Assembly: GCF_003963535.1 (NCBI RefSeq)
Contig: NZ_CP034539.1
Location: 3,162,001-3,226,000 of the forward strand
Reading direction: 5' to 3'
Source of the DNA: Streptomyces cyaneochromogenes
GTDB taxonomy: Bacteria > Actinomycetota > Actinomycetes > Streptomycetales > Streptomycetaceae
Length of the DNA stretch: 64,000 nucleotides
Part shown: positions 43,453-51,899 of the stretch, piece by piece
Layout: every line of letters begins with the position of its first letter
How positions within the stretch are numbered: position 1 is the first letter of the stretch
Made by a program: the position numbers and the translations under genes
The notes under the pieces: model-generated
What the model was told of the DNA's origin: nothing
Database searches by the model: none
Seen by the model: only the letters and a program-made list of their open reading frames with translations

Positions 43453-43600
43453 TCACCGTCGCCTCCGCCCAGGTCCTCAACCAAGGGACCGGCCAGATTC
43501 CCGGCGCTGCCGAGACCGGCGACCGCTTCGGCGCGGACGTCGCCGCAGGCGACTTCACCGGGACCTCGACCGTCGGCCTGGCCATCGGCGCCCCGGGGGC
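43453..43600 (+). pseudogene. FG-GAP (integrin-like) repeat fragment
   Basis: A plus-strand reading gives ASAQVLNQGTGQIPGAAETG-DRFGADVAAGDFTGTS-TVGLAIGAPG, a single FG-GAP propeller blade of the kind found in secreted Streptomyces integrin-like proteins. No start, signal or further blades, so a remnant. It abuts the toxin remnant of opposite strand. Confidence 0.65.
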
Positions 43601-43681
43601 ACGTCACGCCGTAGATGGCCGCGCCGACAGGGACGCGGCCCGCCTGCCGGCAACGCCGGGGCGGGCCGCTCCCTCAGCGGT

Positions 43682-44353
43682 TCAGGACTCCGGGCACTCC
43701 TTCCACGCCATGTGGTAGATCGTGCTGATGTCCCCGTCCGTCGAGTCCATCGTCATGAAGCTGACCTTGTCCGGCGAGGACGAGCCGGCGCTGACTCTCA
43801 GTTCGGTGTTGATGTTGAAGTTGCGCTGGACTCCGCACGGTGCCCAGACCAGTTGGGCCCAGTCGGTGCTGTCGGTGGCCTGCCAGTTGTCGTTCAGGGG
43901 GCCGTTGAAGGGGTGGTTGCGGAACTGGGTGTTCGGGGAGCCCTGGAAGTAGTACGAGGCTCTCTGGATGGCGCTCGCGCCGGGCTGGAGGGCGGCGAAG
44001 CCGCGGTAGTCGGCGCTGGCGATGGCGTAGGTGAAGCCCTGCGGGACGTGCACGATCAGGTTGAGCTGGCAGTTCTTGCGGAACGCCGTGGGGTCGGAGT
44101 TGCCGCCGACCTGGGCGAGGTAGTCGCTGTAGGTGACCGTGAACGCGGTGTTGTCCTCCGAGACGGCGACGGCCGTGGTGCCCTGCGGGCAGCCGGAGCC
44201 GTTCACCGTGGCGACCTTGATGACGATCTTGTCCGGCGGCGGGTCTTCGAACGCGCCGGTCGGGGACGGAGCCGCCTGCGCGGGCAGCGCCGCGGTGAGC
44301 AGGGCGACCAGCGCGCCGCCGCTCAGCAGGAATCGCAGGAGTCCACGTGCCAT
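43682..44353 (-). CDS. secreted DUF4360 protein
   Basis: 223 residues; ATG at 44353 with GGGAGAG, chosen over the longer frame to 44542. Signal peptide MARGLLRFLLSGGALVALLTA...AQAA. DUF4360 body: IVIKVATVNGSGCPQGTTAV, FTVTYSDYLAQVG, CQLNLIVHVPQGFTYAIAS, and conserved Cys pairs. These are small exported beta-rich proteins of unknown role, widespread in actinobacteria and fungi. Length is normal. Confidence 0.9.
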   Translation of the reverse strand: MARGLLRFLLSGGALVALLTAALPAQAAPSPTGAFEDPPPDKIVIKVATVNGSGCPQGTTAVAVSEDNTAFTVTYSDYLAQVGGNSDPTAFRKNCQLNLIVHVPQGFTYAIASADYRGFAALQPGASAIQRASYYFQGSPNTQFRNHPFNGPLNDNWQATDSTDWAQLVWAPCGVQRNFNINTELRVSAGSSSPDKVSFMTMDSTDGDISTIYHMAWKECPES

Positions 44354-44565
44354 GGATCTCTCCCTGGGGTTGGGGGGTGGCTGTGCCTCGATCCGTTCGG
44401 CCTCGCCTCGTTGAATCTTTGAAGAAAGAGTGAGGTTTCTGTGAAGGTCGGAGGCGTTGGAATCGTAGGGAGACCGACGAGAGCCAGCCAGGTCGAACTC
44501 CAGCCATTTACAGGCGAGTTGAGCGACACATCCCCAGGTCATTCACAGCCGCACATCAAGCCTCC

Positions 44566-45086
44566 CTCGCGGGCGCCCTCGTCCGCGAGGACATCCGGGA
44601 GGACAAGGAGGGCTTCGAGGTGCAGTACACCTTCACCGTCGTCGACGTCTCCGACGACTGCGCGCCACTCGCCGGAGCACCACCCCAGGAGGAGGGCCAC
44701 GGGACAACGGCACCTTCCTGCGCGGCGGTCAGATGACCGACGAGAACGGCCAGTGCAGCATCACGTCCATCTGGCCGGGGCACTACGTCTCACGCGCGAT
44801 CCACGTCCATATGCGGGTGCACACGGACGTGACGCTCACGGACGACTCGTACACAGGCGGCGAGATCATTCACACCGGCGAGCTGCTCTTCGACCAGGAC
44901 ATCAACACCGAGATCCAGGCGACCTCGCCGTATACCGAGAACACGACCCGCGAGACCCTGCTGGAGGACGACAGCCTCTACGACGACGGAGGCGCGTCCT
45001 CCGGCCTGCTGCCCCTGACCGCGCTCGGTGACAGTGTCTCGGACGGCTACAAGGCGACCTTGACAGTAGGCGTCAGCACCGACTGA
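44566..45086 (+). pseudogene. intradiol dioxygenase, middle deleted and frameshifted
   Basis: ALVREDIREDKEGFEVQYTF (frame 1, from 44575) is the N-terminal core of an intradiol dioxygenase; after DCAPLAG the frame is lost and DNGTFLRGGQMTDENGQCSI follows in another frame, then SIWPGHYVSRAIHVHMRVHT with the His ligands, to a normal end LTVGVSTD at 45086. About 20-30 residues containing the EIWHCD-type block are missing. An internal ATG at 44733 could start only a truncated product. Related to, but not a copy of, the gene at 40679. Confidence 0.8.
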
Positions 45087-45129
45087 CACCGGTCGGCCAG
45101 GGCCCTGGACCCGGCTCGGACCCGATCGC

Positions 45130-46044
45130 TCAGGTACGGACGGGCTGCCGCTCCTCGGCGGGCTCGGCCCCCTCCGCCTTCCCCTCCTTCAGGTGGGCGC
45201 GGATCGAGTACGCCAGGGCGGCGGCCCACAGTGCGTACAGGAGGACGTACACGATCGCTGACGTGGCCCCCGACGCCGCGATCCAGTCGCTCTTCAGCAG
45301 CGTGCGGACGTTGGTGACGAGGATGACGCCGCCGACCGCCGAGCCCAGCACGCGCGGCGGCAGGATGCGCACCAGCCACGCGGCGATCGGCGCGGCGATC
45401 AGCCCGCCGGCGAGGAAGGCGGCGACCCACGTGAAGTCGATGCCCTGCGAGCCCAGCGAGAAGAGGAACCCGAGGCTCGCGGCGACCGCGACCAGGAACT
45501 CGCTGGTGTCGATCGAGCCGATGACCTTGCGCGGCTCCATCCGCCCGGAGGCGAGGAGGGCGGGCGTGCCGACCGGCCCCCAGCCGCCTCCGCCGGTCGC
45601 GTCCAGGAAGCCGGCGACCAGGCCGAGCGGGGTCAGGAAGCGGCGCCGCAGGGGCAGGCCCACCCGGTCCTTGGGCAGGCCCCGGAAGGTGAACCGGGAC
45701 ATGACGTACACGCCGAGGCCCAGCAGGATGAGCGACATCAGCGGCGCGGCCACCTCGGTCGACAGCTTGGACAGGACGGTCGCGCCGAGGAAGGACCCGA
45801 TCGCGCCCGGCACGCCGATCTTCCCGACCACCTTCCAGTCGACGTTCCCGAACCGCCAGTGGGAGGCGCCCGACATCAGCGTCGTACCGATCTCGGCGAG
45901 GTGCACCGTGGCCGAGGCGCCGGCCGGGTTGGTGCCCATCGCCAGCAGCAGAGTGGTCGACGTCACGCCGTAGGCCATGCCGAGACTGCCGTCCACGAGC
46001 TGGGCTCCGAGGCCCGCGACGGCGAGCAGTATCAGCGTGCGCAT
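45130..46044 (-). CDS. TauE/SafE-family sulfite/organosulfonate exporter
   Basis: 304 residues with about eight membrane segments; conserved halves LVDGSLGMAYGVTSTTLLLA and GLVAGFLDATGGGGWGPVGT are the paired TauE/SafE motifs. It should move sulfite, sulfonates or a related anion across the membrane. ATG at 46044. A 6-bp inverted repeat 28 bp upstream overlaps the expected promoter and may bind a repressor. No sulfur genes are adjacent. Confidence 0.9.
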   Translation of the reverse strand: MRTLILLAVAGLGAQLVDGSLGMAYGVTSTTLLLAMGTNPAGASATVHLAEIGTTLMSGASHWRFGNVDWKVVGKIGVPGAIGSFLGATVLSKLSTEVAAPLMSLILLGLGVYVMSRFTFRGLPKDRVGLPLRRRFLTPLGLVAGFLDATGGGGWGPVGTPALLASGRMEPRKVIGSIDTSEFLVAVAASLGFLFSLGSQGIDFTWVAAFLAGGLIAAPIAAWLVRILPPRVLGSAVGGVILVTNVRTLLKSDWIAASGATSAIVYVLLYALWAAALAYSIRAHLKEGKAEGAEPAEERQPVRT

Positions 46045-46071
46045 GCGGCCGGTCCCGTCTTCCCGAGGTTT

Positions 46072-46088
46072 CCTACCGGGTTGGTAGG
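46072..46088. promoter_or_regulatory. inverted repeat CCTACC-N5-GGTAGG upstream of the TauE/SafE gene
   Basis: Perfect 6-bp arms, 5-bp spacer, 28 bp before the start codon. Size and position fit a repressor operator. Confidence 0.5.
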
Positions 46089-46174
46089 GATGGACGGGAT
46101 CGGACTCTAGGACATCGACCTGAGGGCGGGCTGAGGGTGTCCGAATACAGAGACGCCCATCTCATATCTGCCCC

Positions 46175-46224
46175 AGAGACCCTCAGCCCAGCTCAGCCCG
46201 GCCCAGAGAGACCCTCAGCCCAGC
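46175..46224. repeat. 18-bp direct repeat at the GH51 gene end
   Basis: AGAGACCCTCAGCCCAGC at 46175-46192 and 46207-46224; the second copy contains the GH51 stop codon (46215-46217). Confidence 0.8.
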
Positions 46225-47732
46225 CGGATCACGTTCCAGGACAGCGGTTCCAGTACGGCGGTGAGGTGGCCGTCCTTCAGCGCCGTGCCCTCGACCGGGT
46301 GCGGGGCGACGCGCTCGGGGTCGTCGAGGGTGTTGCGGGCGTCGGGGTCGGCGTCCGCGAGGGCGCTGTGCTCGACGACGTCCGTCAGGTCCAGCCCGCT
46401 GAGGGCGACTTCGAGCGGGAGGGCTTCAGTACGGCTGCGGTTGACCGCGAAGACGGTGACCGTGCCGTCCTCGGCGCGCACGGCCGTGGCGTGCAGCAGG
46501 TCGGCCTCGCCGTACTTCTTCGTCTCGTACGTCGGGGAGTCCACCCGCACGTCCAGGACCTGGCCGCGGCCGTACCGGGAGGTCTGGGCGAAGGGGAAGA
46601 ACGTCGTCTGCCGCCAGGCCGGGCCGCCGGGCTCGGTCATGATCGGGGCGATGACGTTGACCAGCTGCGCGAGGCAGGCGACGGTGACGCGGTCCGCGTG
46701 GCGCAGGAGCGCGATGAGGAGCGAGCCGAAGACGACCGCGTCGGTGACGCTGTAGTTGTCCTCCAGGAGGCGGGGGGCCTCGGGCCATTCGTCCTGCTCG
46801 AACTCCTTGGCGCGCGCCTCCCATTCGGGCAGGTACCAGACGTTCCACTCGTCGAAGGAGAGGTTGATCTTCTTCTTCGACTTCAGCCGCGCGCCCACGT
46901 GGTCCGCGGTCGCGACGACGTTCTCGATGAAGGACTCCATGTCGACGGCCGAGGCGAGGAAGGAGTCGATGTCGCCGTTCTCGGGCCAGTAGTAGGCGTG
47001 GAGGGAGACGTAGTCGACGAGGTCGTACGTCTCCTTGAGGACCGTCGCCTCCCACTCGGCGAACGTCGGCATGGACTGGCTGGAAGAGCCGCAGGCGACC
47101 AGCTCGATCTTCGGGTCCATCTGGCGCATGGCGCGGGCCGTCTCGGCGGCGACCCGGCCGTACTCCTCCGCCGTCTTGTGGCCGGTCTGCCAGGGGCCGT
47201 CCATCTCGTTGCCGAGGCACCAGAGCCTGATGCCGAAGGGGTCCTTGTCGCCGTGGGCGACGCGGAGGTCGGAGAGGGCCGTGCCTTCGGGGTGGTTGGC
47301 GTACTCCTGGAGTTCGAGGGCTTCGGCGACTCCGCGGGTGCCGAGGTTGACGGCCATCATGGGCTCGGCCTGGGGGCCGACCTTGCGGAGGAAGTCGATG
47401 TACTCGGAGAGGCCGAAGCGGTTGGACTCCGTCGAGTGCCAGGCGAGGTCGAGGCGGCGGGGGCGGTCCTCGGCGGGGCCGACCGAGTCCTCCCACTTGT
47501 AGCCCGAGACGAAGTTGCCGCCGGGGTAGCGGATGGCTGTGACGCCGAGTTCGCGGACGAGGTCGAGGACGTCCTGCCGCAGGCCCTTCGCGTCGGCTGT
47601 GGGGTGGTCGGGTTCGAAGATGCCGGTGTAGACGCAGCGGCCGAGGTGTTCGACGAAGCTGCCGAAGATACGGGGGTTGACTTCGCCGACCGTGAAGGCG
47701 GGGTCGAGTGTGAAGCGGGCCGTTTCTTGCAT
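46215..47732 (-). CDS. abfA: alpha-L-arabinofuranosidase, GH51
   Basis: 505 residues; ATG at 47732 with GGAAAGG. GH51 signatures: NPRIFGSFVEHLGRCVYTGI, IRYPGGNFVSGYKWEDSVGP, acid/base Glu in CLGNEMDGPWQ and nucleophile Glu in SFDEWNVWYLPEW; a C-terminal beta-sandwich follows. No signal peptide, so intracellular: it hydrolyses arabinofuranosyl oligosaccharides after import. It follows a wrecked ABC-transporter gene pair on the same strand, which probably once imported those oligosaccharides and whose promoter carries the shared sugar-regulon site. Confidence 0.95.
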   Translation of the reverse strand: MQETARFTLDPAFTVGEVNPRIFGSFVEHLGRCVYTGIFEPDHPTADAKGLRQDVLDLVRELGVTAIRYPGGNFVSGYKWEDSVGPAEDRPRRLDLAWHSTESNRFGLSEYIDFLRKVGPQAEPMMAVNLGTRGVAEALELQEYANHPEGTALSDLRVAHGDKDPFGIRLWCLGNEMDGPWQTGHKTAEEYGRVAAETARAMRQMDPKIELVACGSSSQSMPTFAEWEATVLKETYDLVDYVSLHAYYWPENGDIDSFLASAVDMESFIENVVATADHVGARLKSKKKINLSFDEWNVWYLPEWEARAKEFEQDEWPEAPRLLEDNYSVTDAVVFGSLLIALLRHADRVTVACLAQLVNVIAPIMTEPGGPAWRQTTFFPFAQTSRYGRGQVLDVRVDSPTYETKKYGEADLLHATAVRAEDGTVTVFAVNRSRTEALPLEVALSGLDLTDVVEHSALADADPDARNTLDDPERVAPHPVEGTALKDGHLTAVLEPLSWNVIRLG

Positions 47733-47749
47733 GGTCGCCTTTCCAGAAG

Positions 47750-48112
47750 GGCGGTTCTTGTTTCGTTGGTCGAAGACCTGCAGCGCGGCCAGGATCTGCG
47801 GCGCGATGACGAGGCCGGTGATGTTGCGCAGCATCGGCAGCGTGATGTGGACCATGCGGTGCCAGGCGTTCGCGCCGTCCAGCTTGGCGGCCTCGTAGGG
47901 GTGGTCGGGGATGGACTGGAGCGCATCGCGATCATGTTGGAGCCGTCGCCGCCGCTGAAGAGGTTCCAGTACCGCACCCGGGTGCGGGCACTGGAGGCGA
48001 GTGCGTCGGCGCCGGTGCCGAGTGCGGCGAAGCCGAAGCTGCCGGCCACGGCCACGGCCAGTCCACCGGCGGTGGCCAGAAGTTGCCTGCGGTTCAGGCC
48101 AGGTTGTCCCAT
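47750..48112 (-). pseudogene. oligosaccharide ABC transporter remnant: binding-protein 5' end fused to permease middle
   Basis: ATG at 48112 gives MGQPGLNRRQLLATAGGLAV...RVRYWNLFSGGDGSNM, the signal peptide and first strand of a family 1 solute-binding protein. At about 47921-47931 it jumps, in another frame, into LQSIPDHPYEAAKLDGANAW and RMVHITLPMLRNITGLVI, the EAA loop of a MalF-type permease, which breaks off after LAALQVFDQ just before the GH51 gene. One large deletion removed most of the binding protein and half of the permease; a second end lies at ~47755. Confidence 0.85.
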
Positions 48113-48126
48113 TCCCTGCCCTAACT

Positions 48127-48142
48127 ATTCGAGATATCGAAT
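48127..48142. promoter_or_regulatory. GTTCGARATATCGAAC-type site 4 (GH51/transporter promoter)
   Basis: ATTCGAGATATCGAAT, arms ATTCGA/TCGAAT around GATA, 22 bp after the -10. An extra TTCGAAC half-site is at 48155-48161. Confidence 0.65.
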
Positions 48143-48164
48143 TGCGCACGCAACTTCGAACGGG

Positions 48165-48193
48165 ACCGTAGACGGAAAGCGCTTTCCGGTCAA
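48165..48193 (-). promoter_or_regulatory. promoter of the GH51/transporter locus with LacI-type palindrome in the spacer
   Basis: TTGACC (48188-48193), 17-bp spacer, TACGGT (48165-48170). The spacer contains the perfect 16-bp palindrome CGGAAAGCGCTTTCCG (48173-48188), a typical LacI/GalR-family operator. Confidence 0.7.
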
Positions 48194-48449
48194 TGCCTCG
48201 TGCACGAATTCGCTCCGCGGTACTGCGGGTATGGGTTGTGGGTCGTGTGCGGAACCGGTGCTGTGCTGGTCGCGCCCGCGGCGGAGCCACATATCGACAC
48301 GGCCCGCGCCCCTGGGTGTGCTGCCGAACCGCCACCCACATCGCGCGGTCGTTCCCGGTTGGACAACGGTCGCCGCATCGCATGACGCGGGCACGTCGGG
48401 ACGCGTACGCTCGAACAGCCCGCCGAGCGGCGGAGGAACAGGGGGTGCG

Positions 48450-49091
48450 ATGAACATCGCGGGCGCGCGCGCATGGGCGGCCCGGGTCGCTTCCATGCTG
48501 CGGTCTCGGCGCTCACACCGCGCCTCGACCATGCGCGACCTGGCTTCCGAGCTGAGCGCGACCGTACGAGCCAGACCTCACCCCCCGGCCGACGTACGCG
48601 AGTTGTGCCACGCGCTGTGCGCGGAGATGAGCGGGCGGCGCGGTGGGCGGCCCGTCGAGCTGCGGTTCGAGCGGTTCCCCGACGAGATCGAAGTGACCGG
48701 GCTGTGGGTGGAGTTCCAGGACTTCGACCTGGTCATCGTCGAGGAGCGGGCCGAAGCGGTGCAGCAACTGGTCATCCTCGGCCATGAGTTGTGGCATCTG
48801 CACGCCGGGCACGGTCACGACCACACCGCCGGTACGGCGGCCGTGCACGCCCTCGCCGACCGGCCCGGGTGGAAGGACATCGCCCTGGCGGTGGCCGCCC
48901 GCGACGGCTCCCGGGAGCGGCACGAGGCCGAGGCCGACGACTTCGGGCACCGACTGGCCGCCGCCTTCCGGCCGTTGCTGTCGGGGCGGGGCGCGGACGC
49001 GCCGCTCGGGCCCGTGCAGCGGTCGATGGGGTATCGCGGAAACGGGAGCGGAAGCGGACGCGGCGACAGGAGCAGGGGGCCGGCGCGGTGA
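48450..49091 (+). CDS. ImmA/IrrE-like zinc metallopeptidase-fold protein
   Basis: 213 residues; ATG at 48450. After a basic helical N-terminus and PADVRELCHALCAEMSGRRG comes the zinc motif H-E-L-W-H (VILGHELWHLHAGHGHD) and a later acidic ligand region RHEAEADDFGHRLAAAF, the layout of ImmA/IrrE proteases often annotated as a toxin component of TA systems. GTGA-coupled to the MAB_1171c-type gene. The XRE-type regulator that usually partners such proteins is absent here. Confidence 0.85.
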   Translation: MNIAGARAWAARVASMLRSRRSHRASTMRDLASELSATVRARPHPPADVRELCHALCAEMSGRRGGRPVELRFERFPDEIEVTGLWVEFQDFDLVIVEERAEAVQQLVILGHELWHLHAGHGHDHTAGTAAVHALADRPGWKDIALAVAARDGSRERHEAEADDFGHRLAAAFRPLLSGRGADAPLGPVQRSMGYRGNGSGSGRGDRSRGPAR

Positions 49092-50344
49092 CCGGGGCGT
49101 TCCAGGCGGTTCAGGCGGCGCAGGACCCCACCGGTTCCGCCGGTCTCCTCGGCGACATGTACATCTCCTTCTGGATCCCGACCGTCATCCTGACCGCCGC
49201 CCTGGCGATCAAGCTGCCGAGCATCGTCAAGATGTGGCGGGACCCTCTGCTGCGCGCCGTCGGCGGACTGCTGCTGTTCGCCTGCGCCGTGTTCGTCTTC
49301 GCGGCCCCGGACACCATCGCCTGGACCAACCGCGTCACCGGCGTGCCGAACATCTCGGCGCCCTGGGTGTACTCCCTGCTCACCGCGCTGTGCGCGTCCT
49401 GGCTGCTGCTGATCATCGCCTGGCGCAACGGCCTCTCCGACGGCTCGACCGCGACGCGCCGCGCGACCCGCTGGGTCGTCTCCGTGTACGCGGGTGTCGT
49501 CGCCGCCCTGTGGGGGCTCTTCGCGCTCGCCGACGCCCCCGTGGAACGCCTGCGGGACCTCGACACGTACTACGCCACCACGCCCTTCATGCGCGAGATG
49601 ATCCTGCTCTATCTCCTCGCGCACACCGTGGCCTGCGCCGTCACGGCCCGGCTGATCTGGAACTGGATCCGCACCGACGGCCTCGACGCCTGGCTGCGCT
49701 GGGGGCTCAGGTTCCTGGGTGTCGGCTACGCGACGAATCTGCTGTTCGACGCGTCCAAACTCACCGCGGTGGTCGCCCGGTGGACGGGCCACGACCTGGA
49801 CTGGCTCAGCACCGACCTGGCGCCGTCGGCCGCCTGCGTCTCCGCCTCGCTGGTCGCGGTGGGCTTCATCATCCCGCACGCCGGCCAGTACCTGCACGAG
49901 CGCTGGCGGATCCGGCTGCACCGCCTGCGGCTGCGGCCCCTCTATCTGCTGATGCGCTCCGTCACCGGCGGCCGCGAGCCCTTCGCCCTGCGCGGCACCG
50001 GCGAACTACGCCTGATCCGCCGCGAGACGTTCATCCGCGACGGGCTCCTCCAGGTGTCCCGGCACCTCGACGAGGACCTGCGCGGCCGGTCGTACGAAGC
50101 GGCCCTGGCGCTCGGTTTCCCGCCCGCCCGGGCCGAGGCCCTCACCGCGGCCGTGACGATCCTGGACGCCGTCGACACCCGGAAGCGTTCCCCCGAGGCG
50201 GAGAGCACCGCCTCGCCGTCCGGCCCGGACACCGCGTATCTGCTGCGGGAGATCCAGGCCGTGTCCCGAGCCCTCCGCCACCCCGACGACATCAAGGCGG
50301 TACGCGCCCGCGCGGCCGCCCTGGCAGAGAAAGCTCGCGCATGA
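49088..50344 (+). CDS. MAB_1171c-type (DUF6545-like) membrane protein
   Basis: 418 residues from a GTG overlapping the previous stop. Seven hydrophobic segments in the N-terminal ~265 residues (FWIPTVILTAALAIKLP, GGLLLFACAVFVFAAP, YSLLTALCASWLLLIIAW and others), then a cytoplasmic domain ending in helical Arg/Ala-rich sequence (ETFIRDGLLQVSRHLDEDLR). Annotated elsewhere as a putative transporter without proof. Middle gene of the coupled three-gene operon. Confidence 0.85.
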   Translation: MTGAFQAVQAAQDPTGSAGLLGDMYISFWIPTVILTAALAIKLPSIVKMWRDPLLRAVGGLLLFACAVFVFAAPDTIAWTNRVTGVPNISAPWVYSLLTALCASWLLLIIAWRNGLSDGSTATRRATRWVVSVYAGVVAALWGLFALADAPVERLRDLDTYYATTPFMREMILLYLLAHTVACAVTARLIWNWIRTDGLDAWLRWGLRFLGVGYATNLLFDASKLTAVVARWTGHDLDWLSTDLAPSAACVSASLVAVGFIIPHAGQYLHERWRIRLHRLRLRPLYLLMRSVTGGREPFALRGTGELRLIRRETFIRDGLLQVSRHLDEDLRGRSYEAALALGFPPARAEALTAAVTILDAVDTRKRSPEAESTASPSGPDTAYLLREIQAVSRALRHPDDIKAVRARAAALAEKARA

Positions 50345-51846
50345 CTGAACACCACACTCCCGAGGCCAGAACCGCGGTCGTCCTCGGGGGATCCCATACC
50401 GGCATGCTCGCGGCCCGCGCACTGGCCGAGTTCGTGGACCGTGTCGTCGTCGTCGAACGCGACGCCCTGCCGGAGGGAGCCGCGCCCCGCAAGGGCCTGC
50501 CGCAGGCGCGGCACGCCCACATGCTGTGGTCGGGCGGAGCACAGGCCGTGGCGAAGCTGCTGCCCGGGATCACCGAGGCGCTCCACGACGCCGGGGCACA
50601 CCGGCTGCCGGTCACGACGGACATGGTCGCCCTGTCGGCGTGGGGCTGGTTCCGGCGCTGGCCCGAGTCGCACCATGTGATCCTGGCCGGGCGGGACCTG
50701 CTGGACGCGACGATCCGCGCGCAGGTCCTCGCGGACGAGCGGATCGAACTGGTCGAGCGGGCCGAAGCGTTCGGGCTGGTCGGCATGGACGCGGGCATGG
50801 ACACCGGGCCGGATGCCAGTACGTCCGCCGATGCATCCGCCCGCACGTCAGCCCCCACGTCAGCCCGTACGTCCGCCGCCCGTACGTCCGCCGCCGTGAG
50901 CGGCGTACGGATCCGGACGCACGACGGCGCCGAACGCACCCTGGAGGCCGACCTGGTCGTCGACGCCACCGGGCGCGGGTCCGGGGCGCCCAGGTGGCTG
51001 ACGGCACTCGGGCTGCCCGCACCGGAGCGGCGCGAGGTCGACTCCGGCCTGGTGTACGCCAGTCGGCTCTACCTCGCCCCCGAGCCGGCCCGGGACGGCT
51101 TCCCGGTGATCAACGTGCAGCCCGACCCGCGTGACGGGGGGCCCGGCCGGGCGGGCTTCCTGCTGCCCATCGAGGACGGGCGGTGGATCGCCACGCTGTG
51201 CGGCACCCGGGGCGGCGAACCCTCCGCCGACGCCGACGACTTCGTCCGGTTCGCCCGCGAGGAACTGCGGCACCCGCTGATCGGCGAGCTGCTCGACAAC
51301 GCCGAGCCGCTGTCCGACGTGTCGGTCACCCGGAGCACGGTCAACCGCCGGTACTTCTACGAGCGGATGCCTGCGTGGCCGGAGAACTTCGTCGTCCTCG
51401 GCGACGCGCTCGCCGCGTTCAACCCGGTGTACGGGCACGGCCTGGCGGTCGCCGCCCAAAGCGCCCTGATCCTGCGGGATGTGATACGCCGTCAGGGCTG
51501 GGCCGCGCCAGGAGTGGCACGCGCGGTGCAGCGGGCGGTGGCCCGTCCGGTCGGCGCGGCGTGGGACATGGCCATCGGGCAGGACGTGTTCTACCCGGGC
51601 GCCACGGAACACGGGCCCACACTCAGGGAGCGGCTCGTGGCCGCGTACGTCGGCCGACTGATGTACACGGCCACCGGAAACGGACGGATCGCCCGGCGGG
51701 TGACGGATGTGACGTCCCTGGAGCGCGGCGCGGAGGTGCTGCTGGCTCCGTCGGTGCTGCTGGCGGCGCTGGTCGGCCCGCTCAGACCTGCGCTGAGCGG
51801 GCCGCCGTTGACCGCGGAGGAGATGAAGGCGGGAGGGCTGCGGTAA
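50341..51846 (+). CDS. FAD-dependent oxidoreductase (monooxygenase-like)
   Basis: 501 residues, ATGA-coupled to the membrane-protein gene. N-terminal dinucleotide motif VVLGGSHTGMLAARALAEF, then VVVVERDALP; a second FAD block VVLGDALAAFNPVYGHGLAVA. The GxGxxG is altered to GGSHTG, as in the geranylgeranyl-reductase/halogenase-like group. A Ser/Thr/Ala insertion (about 162-182, ASTSADASARTS) is repetitive. Substrate unknown; the coupling to a membrane protein and an ImmA-like peptidase is conserved in streptomycetes as far as I recall. Confidence 0.85.
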   Translation: MTEHHTPEARTAVVLGGSHTGMLAARALAEFVDRVVVVERDALPEGAAPRKGLPQARHAHMLWSGGAQAVAKLLPGITEALHDAGAHRLPVTTDMVALSAWGWFRRWPESHHVILAGRDLLDATIRAQVLADERIELVERAEAFGLVGMDAGMDTGPDASTSADASARTSAPTSARTSAARTSAAVSGVRIRTHDGAERTLEADLVVDATGRGSGAPRWLTALGLPAPERREVDSGLVYASRLYLAPEPARDGFPVINVQPDPRDGGPGRAGFLLPIEDGRWIATLCGTRGGEPSADADDFVRFAREELRHPLIGELLDNAEPLSDVSVTRSTVNRRYFYERMPAWPENFVVLGDALAAFNPVYGHGLAVAAQSALILRDVIRRQGWAAPGVARAVQRAVARPVGAAWDMAIGQDVFYPGATEHGPTLRERLVAAYVGRLMYTATGNGRIARRVTDVTSLERGAEVLLAPSVLLAALVGPLRPALSGPPLTAEEMKAGGLR

Positions 51847-51866
51847 CTACCCGCGGCCGCGCCCCG

Positions 51867-51893
51867 GGCACCTGAGGCACCTGAGGCACCTAA
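51867..51893. repeat. 9-bp tandem repeat, 3 copies
   Basis: GGCACCTRA units in the 53-bp convergent gap between the FAD gene and the SMP-30 gene. Confidence 0.85.
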
Positions 51894-51899
51894 GGCGGC

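Larger units (their letters stand above)
48113..48449. other. 337-bp divergent intergenic region
   Basis: Holds the promoter and operators above (48127-48193). From 48194 to 48449 I see no gene or clear site apart from GGGGG before the ATG at 48450. Confidence 0.5.

Noticed and set aside
46137..49091. Single 984-residue plus-strand open frame
   Set aside because: Its first 2.3 kb is the antisense of the GH51 gene and transporter remnant; only the last part from 48450 is a gene.
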